The notes beneath the pieces were generated by a model. That model was not told where the DNA came from. It was given only the letters and a program-made list of their open reading frames with translations, and made no database searches. Shown here in pieces: positions 8,491-16,788 of a DNA stretch of 64,000 nt. The position numbers and the translations under genes are program-made. Source of the stretch: Desulfosudis oleivorans (lineage in GTDB: Bacteria > Desulfobacterota > Desulfobacteria > Desulfobacterales > SURF-7); the NCBI GenBank assembly GCA_020723305.1, contig DYJC01000018.1, positions 1 through 64,000 on the forward strand. The letters are read 5' to 3'. Numbering within the stretch: the stretch's first letter is position 1; every line of letters starts with the position of its first letter.

Positions 8491-8842
8491 ATGAATAATC
8501 CTAAGTGGTGAATGTAACTCAACACATGATTCAATAATTTGTGAGTCAGGTTAATGATTGAGAATGTTTCAAAAGTCAATCACGGTATCGAATCGAACAT
8601 CAGTGAAAGGGATATGACTTTGTTTTCTTTGGAACCCGAATTTATGTGAAAGATGTTTGTGTGTCAACCATATTGTTTTTTGTATCATTGTTCATGCGAG
8701 GAGATATGATTTACGGCCTCTGTTTTTGGATAGTGTGATCATGGCATGTTTTTTGATAAAGCTCACAATATATGTTATAGAAAATGGCATGAGTGAAAAT
8801 GCGATTGACAACTGGAAAATAGAAATACAAGGAGAGGGAGCC
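8491..8842. other. Gene-free stretch before the DUF2892-type gene
   Basis: The interval contains no supported gene. At 8643-8678 it holds a 36-base motif that recurs at 16625-16660 with 30 identities (tatgtgaaag, then gtgtcaac, then atattgtt). A shared regulator site is possible. Confidence 0.5.
8643..8678. repeat. Copy 1 of a 36-base repeated intergenic motif
   Basis: The block begins tatgtgaaag and contains gtgtcaacc-atattgttt. It aligns without gaps to 16625-16660 with 30 of 36 bases identical. It lies 165-200 bases upstream of the DUF2892-type gene. The palindrome that is perfect in the second copy is only half kept here. Confidence 0.55.
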
Positions 8843-9046
8843 ATGACTATTGATCGCTTTGTTTTAGCTTTTGCAGGGAGTTTTATTCTGATTAGCTTAT
8901 TGCTTTCTCAGCTTCATAGCGCGTACTGGCTTTGGTTTACAGCATTTGTCGGGGCCAATTTGCTGCAATCCGCATTTACCGGATTCTGTCCTCTTGCGAA
9001 AATTCTCGCTCTTTTTGGGGTTAAGCCTGGACAGGCATTTCAGTAA
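8843..9046 (+). CDS. DUF2892 (YgaP-like) two-helix membrane protein
   Basis: The 67-residue protein has the pattern of the transmembrane domain of YgaP and of stand-alone DUF2892 proteins: [12 protein letters not shown], a first hydrophobic helix, then [17 protein letters not shown], with the family's FTGFCP signature at the start of the C-terminal part. The start was moved to 8843 because GGAGAGGGAG sits just before it. The usual link is to sulfur-transfer (rhodanese) biology. Its cysteine in GFCPLAKIL is retained. Confidence 0.85.
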   Translation: MTIDRFVLAFAGSFILISLLLSQLHSAYWLWFTAFVGANLLQSAFTGFCPLAKILALFGVKPGQAFQ

Positions 9047-9359
9047 AGAATGGCTGCCGGCTATCATTATATTACGGTTTTGTATCTGTGATTTTGAATA
9101 ACAAATGTTCGTTGATACACATCTGTTTCAGAAAAAAACAAGACCTGGAGAAGATGAGAATAAAACACATATTGTGTCACGGTGACGCTGATTCAGAATA
9201 TTATTTATGATGGTTACCTGTTCTGGTCTGTTTTCAGGCCTATTTTATAGATGGTTACGGACACGGGTTAAGATAGTAATAATTTGATAGTGAATATAGT
9301 GAGATCATCTGATATAGATTGATCATCCACACAAACATCATTGCAAAGGAGGAAATGTC
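9047..9359. other. Gene-free stretch
   Basis: No gene is supported. Two small symmetrical patches are visible: cacatattgtg at about 9165-9175 and gtcac-g-gtgac at 9176-9186. They may be regulator sites for the zinc-ribbon/cytochrome bd genes downstream, but nothing identifies the regulator. Confidence 0.4.
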
Positions 9360-9545
9360 ATGACTGATAAAACACATTGTCCGGGATTCGAGCAGAATAA
9401 GAATTTGAAAACAGTTGTTTGCAAATGTCCTGAATGCGGAACAAAAGTTGAAGTGTTTTCCGACGAGCTTGACCGTCTGAAAAAATGCAGCGGCTGTGGC
9501 AGGGAAATCGATCCAGGCCAATGCAAAATTGATGGCCGGGCCTAA
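9360..9545 (+). CDS. Small zinc-ribbon protein
   Basis: The 61-residue protein has two CxxC knuckles, CPECGT and CSGCGR, with flanking cysteines near both ends, so it is a metal-binding ribbon. AAAGGAGG lies seven bases before the ATG. It lies 78 bases upstream of cydA on the same strand and may be transcribed with it. No enzymatic role can be read from it. Similar small ribbons are often found near redox genes in sulfate reducers. Confidence 0.75.
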   Translation: MTDKTHCPGFEQNKNLKTVVCKCPECGTKVEVFSDELDRLKKCSGCGREIDPGQCKIDGRA

Positions 9546-9623
9546 AAAAATTTTCAATGGTTCTTGATCGGATAGTAACCTGAATCAGCTTTTGAAATTG
9601 TTTTGAGTGAGAAGGAGATCAAT

Positions 9624-10931
9624 ATGGATGTTGTGTTCCTATCAAGGTTGCAATTTGCCGCTGCAACAATGTTTCACTTCCTTTTTGTACCCCTGACATT
9701 AGGGCTGTCAATCATCGTGGCCTACATGGAAACAAAATATGTAAAAACCGGTGATGAGATCTATCTGAAAATGACAAAGTTCTGGGGCAAAATATTCTTA
9801 ATAAATTTTGCATTAGGGGTAGTCACCGGAATTACGCTGGAATTTCAGTTCGGTACCAATTGGTCCCGATATTCGGCCTTTGTCGGTGATATTTTTGGTT
9901 CTTTGCTGGCAATCGAAGCTTCCGTCGCATTTTTTCTTGAATCCACGCTCATCGGTGTATGGATTTTCGGCTGGAAGAAAATTTCCAAAAAAGCCCATGC
10001 AATCGTCATGTGGCTGGTGGCCGCAGCCGGAAATATTTCCGCGATCTGGATTCTGATTGCCAATGGATGGATGCAGCATCCGGTTGGATATACCATACGC
10101 AATGGCCGGGCCGAATTAACGGATTTCATGGCGGTTGTGACCAATAAATTTGCTATTCTTGAATTTTTCCATACCGTAAGTGCCGGTATCCTGCTGAGTG
10201 CTTTTTTTGTCATGGGAGTCAGTGCCTATCATCTGCTCAAGAAGCAGCATATCGATTTTTTTACAAGGTCATTTCGCATCGGACTTGTCCTCGGGATTTT
10301 CTTTTCGATATTTGTCGCAGTTGGAGGAGATGTTCACGGGGTTCATATTTCAGAGGTTCAGCCGGCCAAGCTTGCGGCTATGGAGTCGCACTGGGAAACA
10401 ACCCGGAGAGCCCCACTTCATTTGATTGCATTGCCGGATCAAGAGAATGAAAGAAACAAAATTGAAATCGGTTCCATCCCGGGAATATTGAGTTTTCTGG
10501 GATATCATGATTTTAATGCAGAGGTCAGAGGGCTCAGGGATTTTCCGAAAGACGAAAGACCGCCGGTTCTGCTCACCTTTCTTTCCTTCAGAATCATGGT
10601 GTTTCTGGGGACCTTTTTTATTCTGATCACGATTGTGGGGTGGTTCAAACGAAATCGCCTGGTGGAAAGCCCGTTATATCTGAAAGTCATGCTCTGGTCG
10701 ATTCCATTGCCCTATATTGCCATTGAAGCCGGCTGGGTTCTTGCCGAGGTTGGCCGTCAGCCCTGGATTGTATATGGTCTGATGAAAACCAGTGAGGCTG
10801 CATCGCCCATTGCAGGGGCACAAGTCCTGACAACCCTGATCGGTTTTTTTCTGATATATGGGCTTTTGGGAGCAGTTGGGTTTTACCTGATTGCAGAAAA
10901 AGCAAGAAAAGGACCGGAAGGCATTGTGTAA
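9624..10931 (+). CDS. cydA: Cytochrome bd ubiquinol oxidase subunit I
   Basis: The 435-residue membrane protein reduces oxygen with quinol electrons. The signature GRQPW is present in GWVLAEVGRQPWIVYG, the heme-ligand histidine lies in MFHFLFVPL near the N terminus, and FHTVSAGILLSAF carries the second. The protein is clearly shorter than the E. coli form, so the quinol-binding loop is of the short type. Start 9624 was chosen over the TTG at 9603 because GAAGGAGAT precedes it. In an anaerobe the enzyme probably serves as oxygen defence. cydB follows 75 bases later. Confidence 0.96.
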   Translation: MDVVFLSRLQFAAATMFHFLFVPLTLGLSIIVAYMETKYVKTGDEIYLKMTKFWGKIFLINFALGVVTGITLEFQFGTNWSRYSAFVGDIFGSLLAIEASVAFFLESTLIGVWIFGWKKISKKAHAIVMWLVAAAGNISAIWILIANGWMQHPVGYTIRNGRAELTDFMAVVTNKFAILEFFHTVSAGILLSAFFVMGVSAYHLLKKQHIDFFTRSFRIGLVLGIFFSIFVAVGGDVHGVHISEVQPAKLAAMESHWETTRRAPLHLIALPDQENERNKIEIGSIPGILSFLGYHDFNAEVRGLRDFPKDERPPVLLTFLSFRIMVFLGTFFILITIVGWFKRNRLVESPLYLKVMLWSIPLPYIAIEAGWVLAEVGRQPWIVYGLMKTSEAASPIAGAQVLTTLIGFFLIYGLLGAVGFYLIAEKARKGPEGIV

Positions 10932-11006
10932 CCGGAATCTTACTGATTTTTTCAGATAAAAATTTCATGATAAAACAAGCCAATTTCAAATTTTGCAGGG
11001 GGATCA

Positions 11007-12023
11007 ATGGAACTACAGACAATATGGTTTTTTTTATGGGGCCTTTTGTGGGCGGTTTTTTTTATGACCGACGGGTTTGATTTCGGGGTAGGAATGCTCT
11101 ATCCGTTTCTGGGCAGATCAGAACAGGACAAGCGGGTCATGCTGAATTCCGTGGGGCCGCTCTGGGATGGTAATGAGGTGTGGCTGATTACTGCGGGTGG
11201 CGTGACGTTTGCGGCTTTTCCGCAGGTTTATGCCGTCATGTTTTCTTCACTTTATTCCGCCTTGATGCTGATTCTGTTTGCGCTGATCATCAGAGGCGTG
11301 TCGTTTGAGTTCCGCGGAAAGGTGGACAGCCCCAAATGGCGGAAAGTCTGGGACACGACACTGTTTGTCGGCAGCTTTGTTCCGGCGCTACTCTTTGGAG
11401 TAGCATTTGCCAATATTTTTCAGGGGATTCCCATTAACGGACAAGGAATTTTTCAAGGAAATCTGTTTACCCTGCTGAATCCTTACGGGCTTCTTGGAGG
11501 AATTCTTTTTGTGCTTCTTTTTCTGCAGCATGGTGCGATCTGGCTTACTGTCCGGTCAGAGGGTGAATTTCAGGATCGATCCTTACGGGTAGCCGGGAAA
11601 GTATGGCCGGTTCTTCTGGTGGTCGCGGTCGTTTTTCTGGCTTCTTCCTGGTTCATGACCCCTTTGTATGACAACTATATGGCGCATCCGATTCTTTTTC
11701 TGGAGATTCTTGTGACAGTTGCCGCATTGCTGGGGATCAAGCTGTTACTGAAAAAGAAGTCTTATTTCCAGGCCTGGCTGTCGTCATCCCTGACCATTGT
11801 CGGGGCTACGTTTTTCGGTGTGATCGGGCTTTATCCCAACCTGTTTCCATCCAGTATTGACAGCGCTTTCAGCCTGACTGCTAATAATGCGTCATCCAGT
11901 CCTTTAACTTTGAAAATAATGTTGATTGTGGTGCTGATTTTTATCCCTGTCGTGATCGCATATCAGATTTGGACATACAGTCTGTTCAAGGATACGGTGA
12001 CGGAAGAAGATTTCACATACTGA
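11007..12023 (+). CDS. cydB: Cytochrome bd ubiquinol oxidase subunit II
   Basis: The 338-residue polytopic protein has the family start (WFFLWGLLWAVFFMTDGFDFGVGML) and the WDGNEVWLITAGG motif that lines the proton channel. It pairs with CydA, binds no catalytic heme itself in most family members, and is needed for assembly. Length and order are normal. A GGGG-type site precedes the ATG at 11007. A GC-rich stem-loop and a tiny Cys-rich gene follow directly. Confidence 0.96.
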   Translation: MELQTIWFFLWGLLWAVFFMTDGFDFGVGMLYPFLGRSEQDKRVMLNSVGPLWDGNEVWLITAGGVTFAAFPQVYAVMFSSLYSALMLILFALIIRGVSFEFRGKVDSPKWRKVWDTTLFVGSFVPALLFGVAFANIFQGIPINGQGIFQGNLFTLLNPYGLLGGILFVLLFLQHGAIWLTVRSEGEFQDRSLRVAGKVWPVLLVVAVVFLASSWFMTPLYDNYMAHPILFLEILVTVAALLGIKLLLKKKSYFQAWLSSSLTIVGATFFGVIGLYPNLFPSSIDSAFSLTANNASSSPLTLKIMLIVVLIFIPVVIAYQIWTYSLFKDTVTEEDFTY

Positions 12024-12029
12024 TAAAGG

Positions 12030-12063
12030 TTCGCCCGGGTGCAGTTCGCTGCATCCGGGCGAA
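12030..12063 (+). other. Intercistronic stem with UUCG loop
   Basis: The 15-base arms ttcgcccgggtgcag and ctgcatccgggcgaa pair around a ttcg tetraloop, with one G-U pair. No T-run follows and a Shine-Dalgarno sequence begins immediately after it, so it is not a classical terminator. It more likely protects the cydAB message or separates expression of the downstream Cys-rich gene. Confidence 0.65.
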
Positions 12064-12073
12064 AGGAAGTCAT

Positions 12074-12253
12074 ATGGCATTTGTCGAGATCCCTGGACTG
12101 AAAGGAAAGGTTTATGTGCCGGAGGAAAATCCGGAGGAGATCAGTAAACACGGATGTTGTGACTGCTTCTCCTGCCAGTGGTGCAGTGATGACCGATGCT
12201 GCGTGTGTCTGAAAGAAAAGGGATGTTGCAGGAAAAAAAGGCAGGATTGTTGA
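12074..12253 (+). CDS. Tiny cysteine-rich protein downstream of cydAB
   Basis: The 59-residue protein has eleven cysteines packed into its last 33 residues (CC, CxxC, CC and CC patterns: HGCCDCFSCQWC, RCCVC, GCC), and a basic tail. Its N-terminal half is Cys-free. It could bind metal or clusters; no known family was recognised. AAAGGAAG precedes the ATG at 12074 and follows the UUCG stem directly. The longer frame from 11969 overlaps cydB and is not favoured. Co-transcription with cydAB suggests a role in oxidase assembly or oxygen/metal stress, which is inference. Confidence 0.65.
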   Translation: MAFVEIPGLKGKVYVPEENPEEISKHGCCDCFSCQWCSDDRCCVCLKEKGCCRKKRQDC

Positions 12254-12311
12254 AGACCGATCGTTCACATGGTGCATATCAGGGCTTTATCCGATCCAAC
12301 CGGCCAACCGA

Positions 12312-12896
12312 CTAACCCACGATCCCGGTTTTTGCAAACGAAGTCAGCACAAGCCAGGTTTTTACATCAAATTTCAGGTCTGTATTCCGACAAAGTTCGG
12401 AAGCCTCTGTTTTTGATACAAATAGAGTTTGAATATCCTCGCTGGTGCAGTTTCCTTTACTGGAAAAATCACCAGTACATTCAACATAAACCATGGCGAC
12501 AGACTCATCTGTCATTCCCGTGGAAGAAAAAACAGGAGGGCTGATGCTGATAAAACGGGTGAGCGTAAGTCCGGTTTCTTCCTTCAGCTCTCTCTTGCTT
12601 GCCTCTTCTATTGTTTCACCTTTGTCAACAAGACCTGCGGGAAAACCATATTTATAATCTCCAAGAACTACCCGGAATTCTTTGATGACAACCAGTTTTT
12701 GCATTCCGATATGATATGGGACAATAATGACGCCATCCGGAATCTGGAACTGCCGTGTTATGCATTTGGGAGATTGATGCCTGGATGCGACATACCAGGA
12801 TCGTTTCTTCTGATCCCGGTCCAGATAGGATATGGAGAACAGGTTCAGATGGTCATATTCCGTCAATTTATCAGCCTTTATAATTTTTATGGTCAT
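12312..12896 (-). CDS. Nudix hydrolase
   Basis: The 194-residue protein has a complete Nudix box at residues 88-110 (G, five residues, E, seven residues, REL-KEE-TGL), preceded by YGFPAG. It therefore cleaves a nucleoside diphosphate linked to another group. ADP-ribose or related sugars are common substrates for this length class but cannot be fixed here. It converges on the cyd operon and has no operon partner. Confidence 0.9.
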   Translation of the reverse strand: MTIKIIKADKLTEYDHLNLFSISYLDRDQKKRSWYVASRHQSPKCITRQFQIPDGVIIVPYHIGMQKLVVIKEFRVVLGDYKYGFPAGLVDKGETIEEASKRELKEETGLTLTRFISISPPVFSSTGMTDESVAMVYVECTGDFSSKGNCTSEDIQTLFVSKTEASELCRNTDLKFDVKTWLVLTSFAKTGIVG

Positions 12897-13024
12897 GCCT
12901 GCTCCTTTGATTCATATCTTGGTGTAAATACATTAGAAAATCAAAGTGAAAATGGATAGTATCAATGCCCGGAAATATCTGTTAGAACATGTGATATTGG
13001 CCTGAAAGCATCGATTTCATCCAA

Positions 13025-14887
13025 TCAATCCAAATCCAGAACAAAAATTTTCCCGTCATTATACAGATTTTTATACGCTGCGCCCAGTTTTTTGAAGACA
13101 TATTGGATTTCAAAACTTCGGATCACTATCTCATGGACTCTTTTGAAATAACCATTTCCTTCCAAGAAAGCCCGTTGTCCGTATTTGGAAAGAGGACGAT
13201 CATCCTCATAGGAATAGATCAGGTATCGTATGGAAACCGAGCGGAAATATCCGGCGGTTTCCTCGGCATTCATTGATCGGGGCAATCCCGGTGGCAGGCT
13301 GGATCCCCCCGGAATGTCAAGAACATATATTGGATTTCGGATGAAATTTAGCAGAAACGGTTTTGCCACGCGAGCGATAACCGGCTGTCCCGGAGGAATC
13401 GTCTCCTGTGTTGCCCTTACTGTTGCGATTTCATCGGCATTTTGAATTTTTTTTGGGTGCTGGATGCGCTTCCAGTTTTTTGAATAGGCTGTAAATCCCT
13501 GAGGCAGGCACAAGTAGAGAAAAAGCAATAGTGACACAAATGCACTTGTGAGAGGCCGGGATTGGTTGATTTTTGCATTAGCAGAGGTCTGAGATTGAAA
13601 TTCGATGATTTGAAACATCGTTACCGCGAATGTCATGGCGAATATGTAGCGCCAAATATCGGAAAGCACCAGAAGCAGAAGTGAGGAGGTCCATGTGCCG
13701 ATAAAAGCAAGTCGGCACACCAGTGCCCGGAATTGTCCGTTGGGACCACTACCGTCGGGAATTAGGGCTAATAGTGCAGCGATCAGGAAAAGCGGATAAG
13801 TAAGGAAATTGCGAAATGCATAATAGATGGATTGCAGGTTCAATACCCCGCAGGTCACTGATGGGAAATTGGTATATGCGCTGCCATGATACCCTTTCCC
13901 GAGTAGTGGATACAGAAAGGTGCCGTTGCTGAAAAACAAACTGATCATCCATGGTGACAATAGAAGCCCGGAGATTATAACAACGGTTGAAAATTCCCGG
14001 CCTTTTTCAAGAAAATCCGTTTTTGGTTTAAAAAAATACAACAGGAAGGTCAGAATTGCACACCCCACAATATGGGAATTTTTAAGAGAACAAAGTCCTG
14101 CGATAACAAGCCCCATGAGAAAAGCACGGGAAATCGACTTTTCATCCCCTATGGTTATGAATGTGCATAAAAGCGCATAAAAGAGTACGGATCCACTGAT
14201 TACGCTTGATATATTCACGACCGGCACCTTGACCAACTGACAGAGTATGAGCAGGCCGATGCACACACGAAAAGAGAGGCCCCGCTTCATACCATGCCCT
14301 AAAATCAGCGCAGTGAAGATGAGCCAGGCGAGTCCCTGATCCATGATATGGATTTTTTCCAAATCTACAAGCCCCAACATCAAAGCCTGAAGAAAACTCT
14401 GTCCGCCCAGGGCGGTCATTCTTCTTTCACTAAAGGGTTCCCGGCATGAACCGGTCTGAATCATTTTTTGGGGAAACACGAGGTAGGAATGATAGTCATC
14501 ATGCACGTTAAAAGGTTGAACTCCAGCAGCAACCAGCTTAAAGAAAAGAATGCCGAATAAAATAACCGCAACGGTCATACCAATGCGATCCCGCATGATC
14601 CTGGATAGCTGTTCCTGTATTGCTGCTCTGCGGTCCCTTCTGGATATGTGGTAAAAAAAAGCCACGCATCCGGCAAGCAGATAAATCCGAATCAGCGGTA
14701 GTGAGATCAGCCCTAAAAGATTCAGAATTCCGCCGAATAAGGCAGAAAAAGCTAAACCATAGGCCCCTGCCAGATAAAGATCCATCCGGTCACGAATTCT
14801 TATCAACACTGCTGCTGCCCACCCCCAACCCATCATTGATAAAAAAGCGAGAACACTTGCAAGAGCAGGCCAGATAATTTCGTTCAT
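13025..14887 (-). CDS. Large polytopic membrane protein, GT-C glycosyltransferase-like
   Basis: The 620-residue protein has about a dozen membrane helices followed by a soluble C-terminal region of roughly 130 residues. An acidic motif, HDDYHSYLVFPQKM, lies in the first large loop, where GT-C enzymes keep catalytic acids, and it is followed by a predicted re-entrant GGQSFLQALMLG stretch. This order recalls polyprenol-phosphate-sugar-dependent glycosyltransferases of the cell envelope, but no named family was recognised. A second such gene lies directly upstream on the same strand. Confidence 0.7.
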   Translation of the reverse strand: MNEIIWPALASVLAFLSMMGWGWAAAVLIRIRDRMDLYLAGAYGLAFSALFGGILNLLGLISLPLIRIYLLAGCVAFFYHISRRDRRAAIQEQLSRIMRDRIGMTVAVILFGILFFKLVAAGVQPFNVHDDYHSYLVFPQKMIQTGSCREPFSERRMTALGGQSFLQALMLGLVDLEKIHIMDQGLAWLIFTALILGHGMKRGLSFRVCIGLLILCQLVKVPVVNISSVISGSVLFYALLCTFITIGDEKSISRAFLMGLVIAGLCSLKNSHIVGCAILTFLLYFFKPKTDFLEKGREFSTVVIISGLLLSPWMISLFFSNGTFLYPLLGKGYHGSAYTNFPSVTCGVLNLQSIYYAFRNFLTYPLFLIAALLALIPDGSGPNGQFRALVCRLAFIGTWTSSLLLLVLSDIWRYIFAMTFAVTMFQIIEFQSQTSANAKINQSRPLTSAFVSLLLFLYLCLPQGFTAYSKNWKRIQHPKKIQNADEIATVRATQETIPPGQPVIARVAKPFLLNFIRNPIYVLDIPGGSSLPPGLPRSMNAEETAGYFRSVSIRYLIYSYEDDRPLSKYGQRAFLEGNGYFKRVHEIVIRSFEIQYVFKKLGAAYKNLYNDGKIFVLDLD

Positions 14888-14906
14888 TATTACTTTTACC
14901 TCATTC

Positions 14907-14951
14907 TAGTTTTCGCCGGAACTACAACAACAGACTATTAAAATTGGCTCT
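14907..14951. repeat. Half copy of the palindromic element
   Basis: The segment agttttcgccgg-aactacaacaa-cagact continuing to aaaattggctct matches the right half of the element at about 3607-3651 with a few substitutions. The left half is absent. It lies between the two glycosyltransferase-like genes. Confidence 0.7.
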
Positions 14952-14952
14952 G

Positions 14953-16521
14953 TTATTTACAAAACAAAATTGAAAAGGCGATTACCAGGCCAGAAACAAC
15001 CATTAGACCGGTCAATATGGATGACACTGAAATATTCCTTATCAGCCTGAATCTTTCCAAAAGATTTATATTTGTATTATCCACTAAATATCCAAAAAAA
15101 ATAAATAAAAATGGCAATTTTACATAATAATACATATAATCCATATACGATATTGAATGCGCAACACAAAAACATAAGTATATGCAGATCGGAATCATAA
15201 GGTTTGATCTGGTGATGACTTTTGTTTCTTCCGTGTCTAAATGAAGGGTGCGGCTGGTTTTCGAAAAAAACTCCATTTTTAAAGCAAGAAATACTCCCAC
15301 TATTCCGGATATCGTCAGGATATTCATATAATATTCAAAAGCTTTTGCATAAAGGTTTATCAAATATTTCCGATCCGCGTTATCGATCCCTCCCTTCTTG
15401 CCATTAAGATTTTTACTAAGAAACATTTTAATATAGTTTGAAGTATATCCAAGATTAAAAGAGTAAAAGTGCTGTAAAACATTATAGAGATAAACAAAGG
15501 GCTGTTGTTTAAGATTTTTATAAGCCAGTTGTTTGTGCCTATCATTCAATTTTATATTGTTTTTTATAAACAAATAGTAATTGTGATCGGGACTGTTTGA
15601 AATCTCTTTGAAGATAGGCAGGGCATATTTTTTATGAAAGCTGCTCCATCGATTATCACCTGATATCGGTGGCAGTTCTGTGAATGTACTTGCCGAAAAG
15701 ACGATACCTGCCTGAGCGTTTACTGGAATAACTCTTTTCGTTAAATAGTAGTTCCGTATAGTGTATGGGCCTATAATACAAATCATTCCAATCGTAAAAA
15801 AAACAATTGCTTTAAGTAAAAGACCAAGATGGTTTTTATGGATAACGAAAAGGATAACCATAACAAAAGGGGGTAGAATGAGCGTCATAGGCCGAACAAG
15901 TGTCGTTAATCCCCAGGACAGACCTGCAATTATCAATATATATGGATGATCTTTTAATCTTTCGATACTTATCATCAAAATATAGCACGAGACAATGGTC
16001 AGAAAAATATGAAGAATATCATATCGAATAAAGCCTGCTAAAATAATCAGATGGGGATTGCAACCAAATAAAAAGGATAGAATAAATGAGTTTTTTTTGC
16101 GTAAAAATCTGGATAGAATCAAGAAAATAAATACAGAAGAAAGGCCGAGCAGCAAACATTGGGTAAAAAAAATCGCCGAAAAAGAATTAAAAATTATTCT
16201 AAAATCGTTTTTTACTTTATCAAAATCATGACCGGCTTTCGGGATTCCAGCAACTTTTAAAACGACTGCGATAAAAAAGCAATACCCTGGCGGCCTGAAT
16301 ATAAAAGGGATGTTCTCATCATTGGGGAAGAAGCTGCCTGTATGGTAAAGATTCCAGCCAAGAAGGAAATATTCCTCGGCAGCCCCATCAGCCAGACCAA
16401 GTTCTTTATTATCAATAGTTGAAATCAGTCCCAATATAAAAATGAGAATGAAAAGGATAACTGAGTATACAAAGCGTGAATCCGGGATCGGTTTATGAAT
16501 CAATAAAACATCCCTTTTCAT
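14953..16521 (-). CDS. GT39/PMT-like membrane glycosyltransferase
   Basis: The 522-residue polytopic protein has the layout of the ArnT/PMT_2 group. An acidic first loop (GAAEEYFLLGWNLYHTGSF) is followed by IFRPPGYCFF, where the RPPGY motif is typical of these enzymes, and then by a series of membrane helices with WGLTTLVRPM. It would move a sugar from a polyprenyl phosphate to a lipid or protein at the periplasmic face. Base composition is noticeably more AT-rich than neighbouring genes, which may mark horizontal acquisition. The acceptor and donor are unknown. Confidence 0.75.
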   Translation of the reverse strand: MKRDVLLIHKPIPDSRFVYSVILFILIFILGLISTIDNKELGLADGAAEEYFLLGWNLYHTGSFFPNDENIPFIFRPPGYCFFIAVVLKVAGIPKAGHDFDKVKNDFRIIFNSFSAIFFTQCLLLGLSSVFIFLILSRFLRKKNSFILSFLFGCNPHLIILAGFIRYDILHIFLTIVSCYILMISIERLKDHPYILIIAGLSWGLTTLVRPMTLILPPFVMVILFVIHKNHLGLLLKAIVFFTIGMICIIGPYTIRNYYLTKRVIPVNAQAGIVFSASTFTELPPISGDNRWSSFHKKYALPIFKEISNSPDHNYYLFIKNNIKLNDRHKQLAYKNLKQQPFVYLYNVLQHFYSFNLGYTSNYIKMFLSKNLNGKKGGIDNADRKYLINLYAKAFEYYMNILTISGIVGVFLALKMEFFSKTSRTLHLDTEETKVITRSNLMIPICIYLCFCVAHSISYMDYMYYYVKLPFLFIFFGYLVDNTNINLLERFRLIRNISVSSILTGLMVVSGLVIAFSILFCK

Positions 16522-16624
16522 ATCGATTTATACATCCTATTACTATTTTGTCTATTTTAGAATTATGATAACCATGCAGGCGACATTTAAAAGGACAAGA
16601 TCTTACTTTTTCCGGAATTGAACA

Positions 16625-16662
16625 TATGTGAAAGCAGTTGTTGTGTCAACAATATTGTTGAC
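16625..16662. promoter_or_regulatory. Perfect 18-base palindrome within repeated motif, copy 2
   Basis: Bases 16645-16662 read gtcaacaatattgttgac, a perfect palindrome. The surrounding block from 16625 matches 8643-8678. It lies about 125 bases upstream of the minus-strand glycosyltransferase and downstream of the amtB terminator, so it probably regulates the former. The cognate regulator cannot be named. Confidence 0.5.
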
Positions 16663-16722
16663 CAAGCATATTGTGTATGGTCATTCGGGTAGTACTTTGT
16701 AAAGTGTTAAAAAACTAGTTGC

Positions 16723-16767
16723 AAAAAAGCAAGAGACAAGTGGCGGAAACAGCCACTTGTCTCTTGC
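16723..16767 (-). terminator. Rho-independent terminator of glnK-amtB
   Basis: A perfect 16-base-pair stem (gcaagagacaagtggc at 16729-16744 with gccacttgtctcttgc at 16752-16767) and 7-base loop is followed, on the minus strand, by a run of six T (16728-16723). It lies 22 bases past the amtB stop codon. Confidence 0.92.
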
Positions 16768-16788
16768 TATATTTCCAAAAGATCTTTG

